Of a stretch of DNA of 64,000 nucleotides, positions 31,141 to 43,801 are shown piece after piece. The stretch's first letter is position 1. Every line of letters begins with the position of its first letter. This DNA comes from Strix aluco (Eukaryota; Chordata; Aves; Strigiformes; Strigidae). The notes under the pieces were generated by a model. That model was not told the DNA's origin. It ran no database searches and worked only from the letters and a program-made list of their open reading frames with translations. The translations under genes and the position numbers were made by a program. The DNA is taken from NCBI RefSeq assembly GCF_031877795.1, contig NW_027436632.1:186001-250000 (forward strand), written 5' to 3'.

Positions 31141-32524
31141 CACAGATTCATCTAGGTTGGAAAGGACCTTGAAGATCATCTAGTCCAACCGTTAACCTAG
31201 CACTGACAGATCCCAACTACACCATATCCCTAAGTGCTATGTCGACCCGCCTCTTGAACACCTCCAGGGATGGGGACTCCACCACCTCCCTGGGCAGCCC
31301 ATTCCAACGCCTAACTACCCGTTCTGTAAATACTTCCTAATATCTAGTCTAAACCTTCCCTGGTGCAACTTGAGGCCATTACCTCTTGTCCTATCACTTA
31401 TTACTTGGTTAAAGAGGCTCATCCCCAGCTCTCTGCACCCTCCTTTCAGGTAGTTGTAGAGGGCGATGAGGTCTCCCCTCAGCCTCCTCTTCTCCAAACT
31501 AAACAACCCCAGTTCCCTCAGCCGCTTCTCGTACGACATGTGCTCCAGACCCTTCACCAGCTTCGTTGCCCTTCTCTGGACATACTCGAATAATTCAATG
31601 TCCTTTTTGTAGTGAGGGGCCCAAAACTGAACACAGTAATCGAGGTGCGGCCTTACCAGTGCCAAGTACAGGGGCAAGATCACTTCCCTGGCCCTGCTGG
31701 CCACGCTATTTCTGATACAAGCCAGAATACCATTGGCCTTCTTGGCCACCTGGGCACACTGCTGGCTCATGTTTATCCGGCTGTCAATCAACACCCCCAG
31801 GTCCCTCTCTGACTGGCAGCTCTCCAGCCACTCCTCCCCAAGCCTGTAGCGTTGCTGGGGGTTGTTGTGACCCAAGTGCAGCACCCGGCATTTGGCCTTA
31901 TTGAAGCTCATACAGTTGGCCTTAGCCCATCGCTCCAGCCTGTCCAGATCTCTCTGCAGAGCCTCCCTACCCTCAAGCAGATCAACACTCCCACCCAACT
32001 TGGTGTCATCTGCAGACTTACTGAGGGTGCACTCGATCCCCTCGTCTAGATCATCAATAAAGATCTTAAACAGTAGTGGCCCCAAAACCGAGCCCTGCGG
32101 GACACCACTCGTGACCAGCCACCAAGTGGATTTAACTCCATGCACCACAACTCTTTGGGCCCGGCCATCCAGCCAGATTTTTACCCAGCAAAATGTGTGC
32201 CCATCCAAGCCGTGAGCATCCAGTTTTGCCAGGAGAATGCTGTGGGAAACGGTGTCAAAGACCCTACTCAAGTCGAGGTAAACTACATCCACAGCCTTTC
32301 CCTCATCCAATAAGCAGGTCAACCCTGTCATAGAAGGAGATCAGGTTTGTCAAGCAGGACCTGCCTTTCATAAACCCATGCTGACTGGGCCTGATCATCT
32401 GGTTGTCCCGCACGTGTTGTGTGATGGTACTCTGGATGAGGTGCTCCATCAGCTTCCCGGGCACTGAAGTCAAGCTGACAGGCCTGTAATTTCCCGGATC
32501 ATCCTTCTAACCCTTCTTATATAT
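31141..32524 (-). mobile_element. CR1 LINE, 5'-truncated, minus strand
   Basis: The 3' end carries the avian CR1 tail (GAATCACAGATTCATCTAGG on plus). A 338-codon minus frame (32331-31315) encodes RT palm to C-terminus ([43 protein letters not shown]). The 5' end is cut within the PIYKKG region, where GGATGGT repeats begin. It is very similar to the CR1 at 47041-50363. Confidence 0.9.
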
Positions 32525-33890
32525 GGGTGTCACATGGGAATGGTGTATGGTGGGAAGTTGGATGGTGGATGTTGGGGAGATGGATGGTGGATTGTGTGAT
32601 GGTGATTGTTGGATGGTGGATGTAAGAATGTGGGATGGTGTGTGGTGGAAGAGTGATGGTTGATGGTGGGATGGTGGATGTTGGGAAGGTGGATGGTGGA
32701 AAGTGGGATCGTGGACGGTGTATGGTGGATGTTGTATTGCGGGATGGTGCATGGTGGATGGTGGGTTGTGGGAAGTTCATTGTTGATGGTGGATGGTGTA
32801 TTGTGGGATGGTGGATGGGGGATTCTGGATGGTGGATGGTGGGAAGGTGGTGGGAGGGTGGATGGTTGGAAAGAAGAATTTGAATGGTGGATGGTGTATT
32901 GTGGGATGGTTGACGGTGGGAAAATGGATGGTTGATGCTGGATTGCGGGATGGTTGATGGTGGATTGTGGATAGAGGATGGTTGATGGTGAGATGTTGGA
33001 TGGTAGATTGTGGGATGGTGGATGGTGTATGCTTGATGATTGATGGTAGATGGTGGATGGTGGATGTTGTATGGAGAATTGCGGGATGGTGGATTGTGGA
33101 TGTTGGTAGGTTGATGATGGATGGTGGACTGGGCGATGGTGTATGGTGGAGGGTGGGAAAAAGATGGTGCATGGCCATGGTTGGATTGTGGTATTGTAGA
33201 TGGTGGATTGTGGGATGGTGAAAGTTGGATGGTTGGAAGGTGGATGGTGCATTTTGGGATAGTGGATGGTGCACGGTGAACGGTGGGAAGGTGGATGATG
33301 GATGGTGGACTGTGGGATGGTGGACGATGTATGGTGCATGGTGTATGTTGTATTGTGTTTTGGGTAGAAGGAGGACGGTGTATGGTGAATTGTGGGATGG
33401 TGAATGGTGGAATGTGAATGTTAGACTGTGGAATGGTGGGTGGTGGGTGGGTGACAGTGGATGGTGGGAAGGTGGCTGGTGGATCTTGTATTGTGGGATA
33501 TTGGGTCGTAGATGGTCAGAAGGTAAATGGTGGATGGTGGGTTGGTGTAAGATGTATGGTGGAAGCTGTATTGCGTGATGGTGCATGGTGGATGGTGGGT
33601 GGTGGGAAGTTGCATTGTAGATGGTGGATGATGTAATGTGGGAAGGTGGATGGTGGGTGGTAGACAGTATTGTGGGATGGTTGATGGTGGGAAGTTGGAT
33701 GGTGGATGTTGGATTCTAGTATGGTTGTTGGTGGGAAGATGGATGGTGGGTGTTGGATGGTGGGATGGAGGATCGTGCATGGTGTATAGTGGATGGTGTA
33801 TGGTTTATGGTGCATGGTGGATATTGGATGGTGGGAAGGTGGATGGTGGGTTGTGGATGGTGGGTGGTGCATTGTGGATGGCTGATGGTG
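32525..33890. repeat. GGATGGT minisatellite, tract 2
   Basis: Same degenerate 7 bp repeat as 22654-23657. Bounded by the truncated CR1 on the left and an LTR 3' end on the right. Confidence 0.95.
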
Positions 33891-34193
33891 TGTCGCTGTT
33901 GAGACAGACACGACAAACACCAAATTGTGCAAAATGGCTACTTTATTGTTCTAACAAGCTTTTTTATAACTTTATTAAGAGTATGTATCCATATATGATT
34001 GGTTTAATTAGAGACTAACAGTTCATGATTGGATGACCTCTTCTCTGTTGCACCCTCAATAACCTTCCTTTCCTTGCGGTCAGGCAGTTCCGGTCTGGTA
34101 GTTCCTTACTCTTGTTTACTCAGCTCTTCTTGGGACTTTCAAGCCTCTTAAGGGTACACGTTTATCTGCTCAAGGTCAATATCAAACTTACAT
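33891..34193 (-). repeat. Probable solo LTR, minus orientation
   Basis: On the minus strand it starts TGTAAGTTTGATATTGACC and contains AATAAA (plus 33940 region). It ends ...CAACAGCGACA against the minisatellite. Different family from the others in the window. Confidence 0.5.
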
Positions 34194-34943
34194 TCTGATC
34201 CCTCGGACCAGCCGAGGTCTCCCAAAGGTATTTTTTTTTTAAAAAGTGCTTCTGTGATGTAATAGCATATTATAAAATATTTGGTACAGGTGAAAGCTCT
34301 GTTAACGTCTCTTGTTCCAAGTTGTTCACTCTCACCCCTTCTGTGACTTTGCCTCTAATGTCACATGATCAATAACTTGAAGATTCCTTGAATGGAAATA
34401 TTTGCTCAAGTAATTTGCAGATTGCAGTTAATCGGAGTCAGCTTCAATGGGCTCACCGACCATTTCAAGCTATAGTGTTTCATTTTTGCAATCTGACCCC
34501 GAGGCATTCTGCTGTCTACTGGAAGCATTTGCCCAGGTCTCATTAATACTGGAAGGAGATAACGGTTTTTATCTGATTGGATTCCTTTTTTCTAGGTACT
34601 TTTGCCTCCCGTGTTAATATTTTTTTGTCCTTTCCAATGCTATCCTAAAACCCAAACCAAAATAAGTAATACGGGATAGAAGTAATGTACACATTTCCCT
34701 GTGGAGTAAGACATTGCATGCATCTCCTTAGAGTAAGTCAAATAATACTTTTAAAACTAGTTTCTGCCAAACTTCAAACAATGTTATCTTGTAAATGTTA
34801 TGTGTGGAACAGGTTAGCAAATTGTAAGAACAATCATTTCAAATGCATCTACTTCTATAACTTCCTTGTTTAGGTACTTGTGTAGTAGCTGTCTTGCCTG
34901 GGAGTCACGAATGCTGCGTTCCTCTTGAGATTGGCACTAACCT
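34194..34943. other. Unassigned sequence
   Basis: AT-rich, no recognisable gene or repeat. The start may be internal sequence of the adjacent LTR's element. Confidence 0.4.
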
Positions 34944-35164
34944 CCTCATCCAATAAGCAGGTCTCCCTGTCGTAGAAGGAGATCAGGTTTGTCAAGCAGG
35001 ACCTGCCTTTCATAAACCCATGCTGACTGGGCCTGATCATCTGGTTGTCCCGCACGTGTTGTGTGATGGTACTCTGGATGAGGTGCTCCATCAGCTTCCC
35101 GGGCACTGAAGTCAAGCTGACAGGCCTGTAATTTCCCAGATCATCCTTCTAACCCTTCTTATAT
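34944..35164 (-). mobile_element. CR1 fragment, minus strand (duplicate of 32301-32520)
   Basis: Encodes TSVPGKLMEHLIQ and IRPSQHGFMKGRSCL on the minus strand. Part of a ~550 bp block duplicated from 32301-32850. Confidence 0.85.
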
Positions 35165-35492
35165 ATGGGTGTCACATGGGAATGGTGTATGGTGGGAAGT
35201 TGGATGGTGGATGTTGGGGAGATGGATGGTGGATTGTGTGGTGGTGATTGTTGGATGGTGGATGTAAGAATGTGGGATGGTGTGTGGTGGAAGAGTGATG
35301 GTTGATGGTGGGATGGTGGATGTTGGGAAGGTGGATGGTGGAAAGTGGGATCGTGGACGGTGTATGGTGGATGTTGTATTGCGGGATGGTGCATGGTGGA
35401 TGGTGGGTTGTGGGAAGTTCATTGTTGATGGTGGATGGTGTATTGTGGGATGGTGGATGGGGGATTCTGGATGGTGGATGGTGGGAAGGTGG
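35165..35492. repeat. GGATGGT minisatellite, tract 3 (duplicate of 32525-32850)
   Basis: Nearly identical base for base to the first ~330 bp of tract 2, including its truncated-CR1 junction. Confidence 0.9.
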
Positions 35493-35495
35493 GAA

Positions 35496-35735
35496 GGAAG
35501 CACAAGTTATTTGAAACTATGAAATATTGTATTTGATACGGGGAGCTATCAATCAGTAATTTCAGAGATGTCAAATGGCTGAAGATATTTCTATTACTTC
35601 CACACATTTGAATCAATAAAGAAATCCTACACGCAACAATCAAGTAATTCAGCATTCTTCCAATCCTGCGCTTATGTTGCAGATGTTTTTTGGTGAAATA
35701 AGAGCTATAAGGCCATTTGATGATTTAATAAGCAA
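35496..35735. repeat. 240 bp duplicate of 39572-39811
   Basis: Same orientation, offset 4076 bases, with only scattered differences (for example AATATTG versus AATACTG). Begins right after the duplicated minisatellite. Confidence 0.9.
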
Positions 35736-38700
35736 CCACGTGCAGATGCATCTGGCTAACACCAAGAAGTTAAACTTCCACAGCTGAAGTTTTTAATAAG
35801 GTAATTAAATATAAATACATATTTTATGTGGGTTTTTTCACCAATCATTTTCTCCAGAACACAAACCTGGATATCACAAGTCTACAAGCAAGGAAAAAGC
35901 TTATTTGTGCAGCAACAAATACTGTAATTCTGTCTTCTTCAGAAAATATAACCGTTCATTCTATTGCCAGCTGCTTTTAAGGCAATTCACTCCTGTCAAA
36001 CACTCTCAAGTACTCACTCATGTCAGCTTCCTCCCATACTTCTATCCTTTGAGCAACTGAATCCATAGGAGATTGCATGGGGACATATTGCCAGCCAAGA
36101 ACCTTTCAGCTGGGCTTGTCTGACTACACCCGAAGTTTGAAAGGTCACTCAGGGGAAGATTAGTCTTTGGGGTTTTGCACAGAGCCTGTGCAATCATTTT
36201 TGGTGCTGCTTTGAGGCAATAACACATGTCAGAGCAGAAGTACTATTTAAGGGTTATTGACCACAGATGACAAGAAAAGAACATCTAAATCTACCCTGGT
36301 CCGTCATGCACACAGGAGCATAGGTGGATAGCTTTCTCCATATGCAGGCAGAATTATCCACTTGACATGGGGTCTCCAAGACGAAGTATACCTGCTCGTA
36401 AGGTATGATACCTTCAGGAGATCTAAAATAGACATGCTGTTTAAGGTACTGAGTTATTTCATCTACACATGCTGCCTCTCCTTTATCCACTTCATTTATT
36501 TAGCCAGAACTTTCTATTCTTTCTAATCTGACATGAAACAGCACTGAAGCATCACATTAGCAATTCGTCTATGATTCAAAGGGACTCCTTGTTAAAAGCA
36601 AATCACACTTTAAACAGTTGAAAACGAAGTGAAAGAGGTGCAAGCTCATTTTACCCAAATCTAATTATTTAATGAATTGAAAAAGCTGATCTTTCAGTTA
36701 AACTCCCAAAAACTGTCTTTGTCCCCAGACAAGAGTTTCAGAACTCATTTTTCAGCAGCAATCTGTGAGCACATGGAGGCTTCAAGTGCCCAGCAGGGAA
36801 GGTACAATTTGGCATTACGTTCTGAAATAAGCCAAAGCTTGCTTCTCAGAATAATCCTTATTCTCATAGATAATTCAAAGATAAAACAATGTTATAGCAC
36901 CTACATGAAATGCACCCCTATAGCAGATTACTGCTTTTGTTTAGTGTCAACATCTCTAGGCAGAAAAAAAAAAAAAAGAGTCCAACTTTATCCATCAATA
37001 CAAAGACCTATAAATATTGAATCCAGGAACTCTGGAAACAAACTCTCCCTTAATGAATCTGATCTCATCCTTTTTCTCAAGCCTAGGAGGACCTCTAGTT
37101 CTGCCCAATGAATTTTACAACGGAAGTACCTTTTGTCTTTGTTAAAAGAGAGTATATAAACTCCTGTGAAACGTTCATGTGCAGCAATGGATGAACAGGT
37201 TACAGTAGGCATCAGTGTATATAAACCAACACCTCGTCTCAGAATCCTGACCCAAGAAACAAAACCCTGTCCCAGGGCTATATATTCTAATCGCTTGTGT
37301 GCACGGGTAGTGTCAAGTGAATTTAGTCCAGCAGGGTCCCGTTCTGCACTTTTTATGCAGCTTGGCTAAACAGGCTGCAAAGTGCGTTAATTTAAAACAA
37401 AGCAAAACATTTCCACCCCCCTGCACCTCCCAGATAAAATTCCTGGTGTGGAGACCGGCTATCTCAAGCAGTGCCTTGGCGCCATGTCCTGGGGATTTTG
37501 CTGTCGTACGTGAGACATGGTAACCGACTGCAGAGACCCAAGTAAGCATGTTTTACTAAAAATATTTTCTTTTTCCTCTCTCACAGCCCTAATCAAGTTT
37601 CATTAACGTTCAAGTACTTACATTATCTATGGAAAGCTATTACTGAAAAATCACCCCAAAAATATTCCGCTCCCTTGTCTCACTCTCAACTCCAGAAACA
37701 GTTCCCCTCACTTTATGAGCTGTCTGATCAAATGGTGCCACTGTTCCTCCTTGTTTTCTCAAAGAGAAAAGTTTGACCTATATGAAGTAGTGTCCTCATA
37801 TTTTCCTTCCAGAAAACTTCATTATGTCTGTAATTGGAGTGCCATGAGCATGGCAAAAGAGAAAGTGTTCACCCCAAACAAGCTGAAGTTGAGTAAGGAA
37901 TAGTCTTTTCAAAATGAGGCTTAACCACTGGAAAAGTTGGAGCAGCTTGACACTAGTATAGGCTATTTTCTAAGAATTATCCCCAGCGTGACGTGCTCAA
38001 AAGGAACTCTTCAAAGACAGCGGTGTTGCTGTACCAGGCACTTTGCAGGATTCAGGTGTTACATACTACAGAAGACTTTCCTTCCTTGTGTGGGAAAACA
38101 AAACACCAAAGAAGTGAGGCCAAGTCTTAAGAGACTGTTATTAAAGTTATAAGGTTATAAGCTTATTCTGTTGGGAAACAGAAACTTTAAGTATCAAAAG
38201 TTTTCAGTGCATAGAAGAGATTGATACTGAACGAGGTTGTCCTATTGCAGATAGTTTCAGGAACTAGATTTACCCAAATGGGGGTGGGGGGCGGGGAGAG
38301 CAAACCAGTGGAAGTCACTGTTGGTACCCCAGGAGACTTTCCTTTGTGGGATTTGAGTTCTCTCAGCACACCAGCAGTGCATGACCAAAATCCATACACA
38401 GAAGCTTGTATTCCCCTCGTCAGCCAACGCTGCAGAGATACACGCATCACACAACACTGCTGGAGTACAACCTTCCTGCGGCCAAGGGAGTTCTGAAGAG
38501 AACAAGAAAAGTTTCAGTATTACCATGTGAAAACATAGACCAAATTTCCATGAAATGGTGCTTGCCTTTGGTCTTTGCTAGGTAAAGAATTGAGCTCTCC
38601 TCCATTAATAGACTAACACTAATTCTCTGTGCTCTGCAAGCTGATTGATGAATCTTACACTAAGGTAAGACTAAATTAAAGAGTAGGCCTATTCATGCTC

Positions 38701-41700
38701 AGCTTTTAATCAGTTACAGCACTTATGAGAAAAAGTCAGAAGGCAAAAGGCAAATGATGTCCTAAAACACCTTGTTGCTTCGCTGTCCAGAGGAGCTGAA
38801 AGAATGACAATACCCAGCCAGTCTCAGTATTGACCAGGAAAAAAATTATTTCCCATTACTGCCAAAGAACTGAAAGTGACACCTTTATATGTGACAGTAC
38901 CAAAAAAACCTTTTTGCTTGAATTCCTTTTTTTCCTTCCTATCACACCTGTGCTCTTCCTGCTCAGGAAATAATTGATAATCCTGACATAGACAAAGGTG
39001 GTACACAAAGTCTGACCCATTTTCTAGGCTTCCAACACACAGGCTCAAACTCCAAGAGCTGTAGGAAGTACAGAAATCACCATCCCTTGACCAAAGCAAA
39101 GGGAGCATGCTTTATTTCTGTATATATTCAAAATCAGTAACCATGGAGTTTGATAACCAAGTCTCCACCTGTGAAGGAAGTTAATTCAGTGCAATTCTTG
39201 CAAAGGCTACCTTAGGGACAGAAAAACAGGGTAAGGGAAACAGACAACATTTTTGTACATGTGTATATAGCTACTCTAATGCCCAGATTATATTGAAAAC
39301 ACCCATTCAAATGACTTCCAGAAAAAACAGGTTGTCATACAGCCTCCAGATAGCTCAGCAACACTGATAGAATTTTAGTAAATACAAGAACTTAGAAAAA
39401 CTGGCAACACAGGTGGAAATACAGGGGCATCCCCGAGTGTCACAGTGGCTTGACTAATTTGAGAGATTCTTCTTCCTAGTTAGTTGCAGATAACTAAACT
39501 AAAATTTACCAGAGTCATTGAAATAAACTGTTAAATGTTTTGACACGTGTTATTTACCAACAAAATCAGAAAGAAGCACAAGTTATTTGAAACTATGAAA
39601 TACTGTATTTGATACGGGGAGCTATCAATCAGTAATTTCAGAGATGTCAAATGGCTGAAGATATTTCTATTACTTCCACACATTTGAATCAATAAAGAAA
39701 TCCTACACGCAACAATCAAGTAATTCAGCATTCTTCCAATCCTGCGCTTATGTTGCAGATGTTTTTTGGTGAAATAAGAGCTATAAGGCCATTTGATGAT
39801 TTAATAAGCAATCAAACTGCCATTCAAGACAACACGATGACATATGAATTTCACTGCAGGCAAGTGCCAGGTTATACACAATGGAAGGAACAATCCAGCT
39901 AAACAGGCACATGCTGATGGGTTCTAAAATTAACTGAAACTGTTCAGAGAAAGCAACAAGGGTCAAGATGAACAGCTGACTGAGAACATCTGCTAAAAAT
40001 GGAGAAAACCAGACAAAATGTTAAGAGAAAGACAAAGAATAACTATTCCAAGTACTGTCCTATTGTTTAAGACTGTTATATGACTTCACCTTGTATATTT
40101 ACTGTCTCCAGCTACGAGACTTCTGTGAAATGAGCAACTAGCACCTACATGAGGCAAGAATCTTCACTGCTGTGCTCTTCTATAGCCCTGAAAGATCAAT
40201 CCAGGTATCTGGACACGGATAGCAGAAAATGGAAGATCTCGGGAAGGACAGAGGGGCTCAAAGTATAAAATCCTGCCTGTAAAGAGATACTGCATTTATT
40301 TTTATTTAGAATTATCTGATCATCACCTGAATTTTACATCTTTCTTTTACAGAACGAAAAGAGGGAAGAAAGAAGATGTCAAGAGCAAGCTTGACAAGGA
40401 AATCTAAGTTCTCATTCACACAGACAGATGAAGACAAAAAGTTGAAGCAATGGAAGAACTGAATGATTGGTGGATCAGGCTCACTTTGTCACTTTCAAGT
40501 TAGAAAGAATAAAATATCAATCTTTCTTTGTTGAAGAGTATAGGGGTACAACTCCATTTTACAGCCATGAAACTAGAGAAAAGACAGTATGAGAATCTGA
40601 TCTTACAAGTCAGGATCTACAGAACTGAACTATGCATTATCCTTATGAAAAGACATTTCATGCTCAGACAATCTACTGGATAACAGCAGAGAAAACCATG
40701 TCAGAATTTGTTGCCACTGAACTGACTCACAGCACATTTAAGTTACAGTCACATAAAGAGGAAAGGAAAACTACTTCTACTAAAGAAATACTAATGACCA
40801 TTTTTACGTTGATTTGCATTTTTAAAGGTATCACATTTGTTAAAACAAAACTGCAACAGGTATTCAAAGTCCCTTTTTTTCCTCTCAAGAAAAACAACTT
40901 TAATCTCATGTTCAAGTCAATCTGATTCTTTTTGTCTTCAATCAAACAAAAGACAACAGAGAGCAGCAGTCCAAGAAAACAAACAGAAAACCCCACTTAT
41001 AACTTAAATCATGGAATCATTTCAAAAGGACAGTAAAGTTGCAGCTGTACTATCAAAACTAAGCAGCACTTATCTGGCTGTATGAGCAAACTATCACTGC
41101 CTCTACAGACCAACTGGTTGTTGCTGATGAACCAGTATGGCTTGGAAGGAGGGAACAAAAAAAAAAAAAATCTCAGACTCAATGTTGACAGAGAATTTCT
41201 GAAAAATTTTTGTGGTCAGGACAATACCAAACCTCAAAATGCAATCCTGTAGACAAGATATTCTTCCTGTGGTGCTATACACGTGCAAAACAGACTGATA
41301 AGGAGTTCTTTAAACAAAGGCATCATAGAATCATATAGATGATGGGTGACAGACCAAAATGCAGTAATAATCAAAATAATCCAATAGTCCACGTAAAAAC
41401 AGTGTTGTATGGTTGGCATTAATTCAAGAAAATAAAAATAAGAAAGCTGCATGAGCAACAAGTTAGAGTACCTGATCACTTACTGGGATTGTCTTGTTCC
41501 ATCCATGCCAACAGCAGGTCCTTGTCAATGTAATTTCAGCTCTTTCTGAAAGGTGATCAGGACTGTTCCTCAAACAGTGCAAAATCCTACGAAATACAGT
41601 CACTGCCCGTGACTTAGGTAAATGCTACATTGGTGAAACCAAAAGGGTTTTAAATGTTTACTCAGTCACTGATTATAAGCTGAAACCTTACTACATATAG

Positions 41701-42104
41701 CTGTTCTAGTTGAGCAGAACTGGATGGTTGGAATAAAACGTCAAATGTCTGAGAGTGGGTCACTTTAATAGCAGATTATAATTATCTATGGATATTATAA
41801 TCCCCAAAGAAATAATATTGTGCTTATAAATTCCTTTAGAAGAGTAAATAAAAGACAGTTAAACCACACCAGTGATAAAAAGCATATTTCTCCACATAGT
41901 GCCAATTCCTTTTTTTGTCACTTCACAGAATTTATTGCATACTCATATTTTTTTCATTAAAAGTTATGGTTGGTATATTGGCCAGCTGAAAAAAACAACT
42001 TAAACCATTCCACACAGGCATAGTTCTTACTGCACAATGGATAAATTATGAACACTTCCAGAGACACCATTCCTAAAAAAAAAATATTCAGACACAAACT
42101 TCTT
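35736..42104. other. Intergenic sequence downstream of KIF20B
   Basis: No reading frame resembles a known protein, and there are no clear splice-bounded exons. It includes the 39572-39811 source of the 240 bp duplication. Confidence 0.5.
39572..39811. repeat. Source copy of the 240 bp duplication
   Basis: Flanked on both sides by ordinary unique-looking DNA, whereas the copy at 35496 follows repeat junctions, so this is probably the original. Confidence 0.75.
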
Positions 42105-42119
42105 GAACAGTATTTCAAC

Positions 42120-42125
42120 TTTAAT
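42120..42125 (-). terminator. KIF20B: Candidate polyadenylation signal of KIF20B
   Basis: ATTAAA on the minus strand, about 155 bases after the stop codon. A common variant signal; no other clear signal is closer. Confidence 0.4.
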
Positions 42126-42280
42126 GGAGTCAGAACAGTAACCCATCAGAACAATTCTATACATCTCTATAAACACTTTGGAGCATGACTAAGTACCTAT
42201 TACTTCCTATATACAATCACCTGAAACGATACACTGTAAATATGCCTTAACTAAGAAAATACAAACATGCTTTTGCAAGA

Positions 42281-42357
42281 TTATTTAGCTCTTTTTGAGC
42301 GTAGCTGTCGCTTGATGATTAGCTGATCGCTTTCCTTCTCTTTTTTTCTATAAAGAC
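42281..42357 (-). CDS. KIF20B: KIF20B last coding exon, with apparent one-base shift
   Basis: Acceptor CTTTTTCAG at 42358 and TAA at 42281. In the homologous frame it reads EKESDQLIIKRQLRSKRAK, a basic C-terminus as in other vertebrates. Entering in phase from the preceding exon (which ends on a codon boundary) gives a different frame, ending after about 12 residues. The discrepancy lies at an A7 run near 42341-42347. Either this copy is frameshifted or one A is missing from the assembly. Confidence 0.75.
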
Positions 42358-43658
42358 CTGAAAAAGATGATATTTCAAGAGTTACTCAGCATTTCTTCAG
42401 TGACAAATGACATGCACTTCTAGACCCATGTAACCAACAACATGTTTTTTCCCAGAAGCTGTTTTCAGAATGAATTTTGCCTATTATCTTCTAGTCAGAG
42501 GTCTCCAGAACAGAGACACCATTTTAGTGCATCATAATAAGCAACAAATACTGGGAACATATGAAATCCCTTTTTTTGCTGAAACAAATATCAAAGTCCA
42601 AAGAAAACAGTGATCTGAAAGCAGCTCTCACTTCTTATCTCTAATACTCATTTTGTGAAACAAGAAGCGTTCAGAAAACATATTTTTAGCTTAAATTTCT
42701 TTAGCTTTCTGACTTTCCCAGGATTCAGTCTTTAACTTTTCCTTCCACTTCCAAGCTCCTTAGCTTCTTTTGCCCTGCCTTCCTGTCATTTCCTTCAGCC
42801 TCCTGTGGACAGCATTTTGGTTACTGCTGCATCTATTCATACAGTTTACAGAAAAGTCAACAGAATAACTCAGTATGGGCAAATGCTCACCAGAGCGAAT
42901 GAAAAAGGACTGAACAGAATGAAGAGATGTACTTCTAACAGCCAGAGCACGCTCAGCACTTTAGTTACTGACAAAACCATAAAGCTGGATTTCAGAAACA
43001 GTCCATCAAGCCCTGGCCTATAAGACTCTCTATAGGCTGGTTTAGACAGGGCAACGCAATTCAAGCACACGCAGAAGACTACTGAAACTGTGCTTTGAAA
43101 AGCATGGCTGTATCCAAATCCTAAAGTAACCCTAATAGCAGCTGGGCAGAAAAGGAATCGGAAATTACCTCAGATGCTCACTTGCCCTGCAAAGTTAATC
43201 GTACATGCAGACCTTTCTCTTCAGTGTTTCAATCATGCTATTCCAAATCTATGGATTCCTTCATGGTCTCTATTTCTGTTATCCCTTCATGCTACTCTTA
43301 AATGAACACCAACTACTGGAAAAACAAATTAAGACTCAACTGCTGTACTAGAGGAAAAAGTAACACTCCACATACCACAGCTAAGGTATCTAAGACTCCA
43401 AATGTGAAGATATCGCCATGACTGCTATATAGGTGATACAACAAGTCAGCAGTCACACACAGAGAAGATAAGTGAGAAAACAGAGAAAATTAAAGTAACA
43501 CATCAGGAAGAAAAGACCAAAAGAAATAAGTCAGTACTTTCAAACCTCTTCTGCAACTTGACTCAATCAGGTTTGTTCTGTCCCCCCAATAGTTTATTTT
43601 AAGCCCAGATTACAGAAATAGATTACAGCGGACAGAACACTAACCCGTAATCACTTAC

Positions 43659-43801
43659 CGAAGAATCAGGGATATCTAGAGGGCAAGAACTGTCCGTTGA
43701 ACACAGCTTTCTCTTAGATCGTTTTGGCTTGAGCTCCTTTCCTTTGACATTTTCTGGTTCTGCAGACTTGGGAGAGCTTATTGTTGCCATCAGCTTCTTT
43801 G
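43659..43801 (-). CDS. KIF20B: KIF20B tail exon
   Basis: 143 nt, acceptor TTGTAG and donor GTAAGT. Encodes AKKLMATISSPK ... KPKRSKRKLCSTDSSCPLDI, with a basic cluster likely to act in nuclear import or microtubule binding. Enters in phase with the exon at 45291 and leaves on a codon boundary. Confidence 0.9.

Noticed and set aside
31363..32215. Plus-strand ORFs over the CR1 copy
   Set aside because: Antisense shadows of the CR1 reverse transcriptase.
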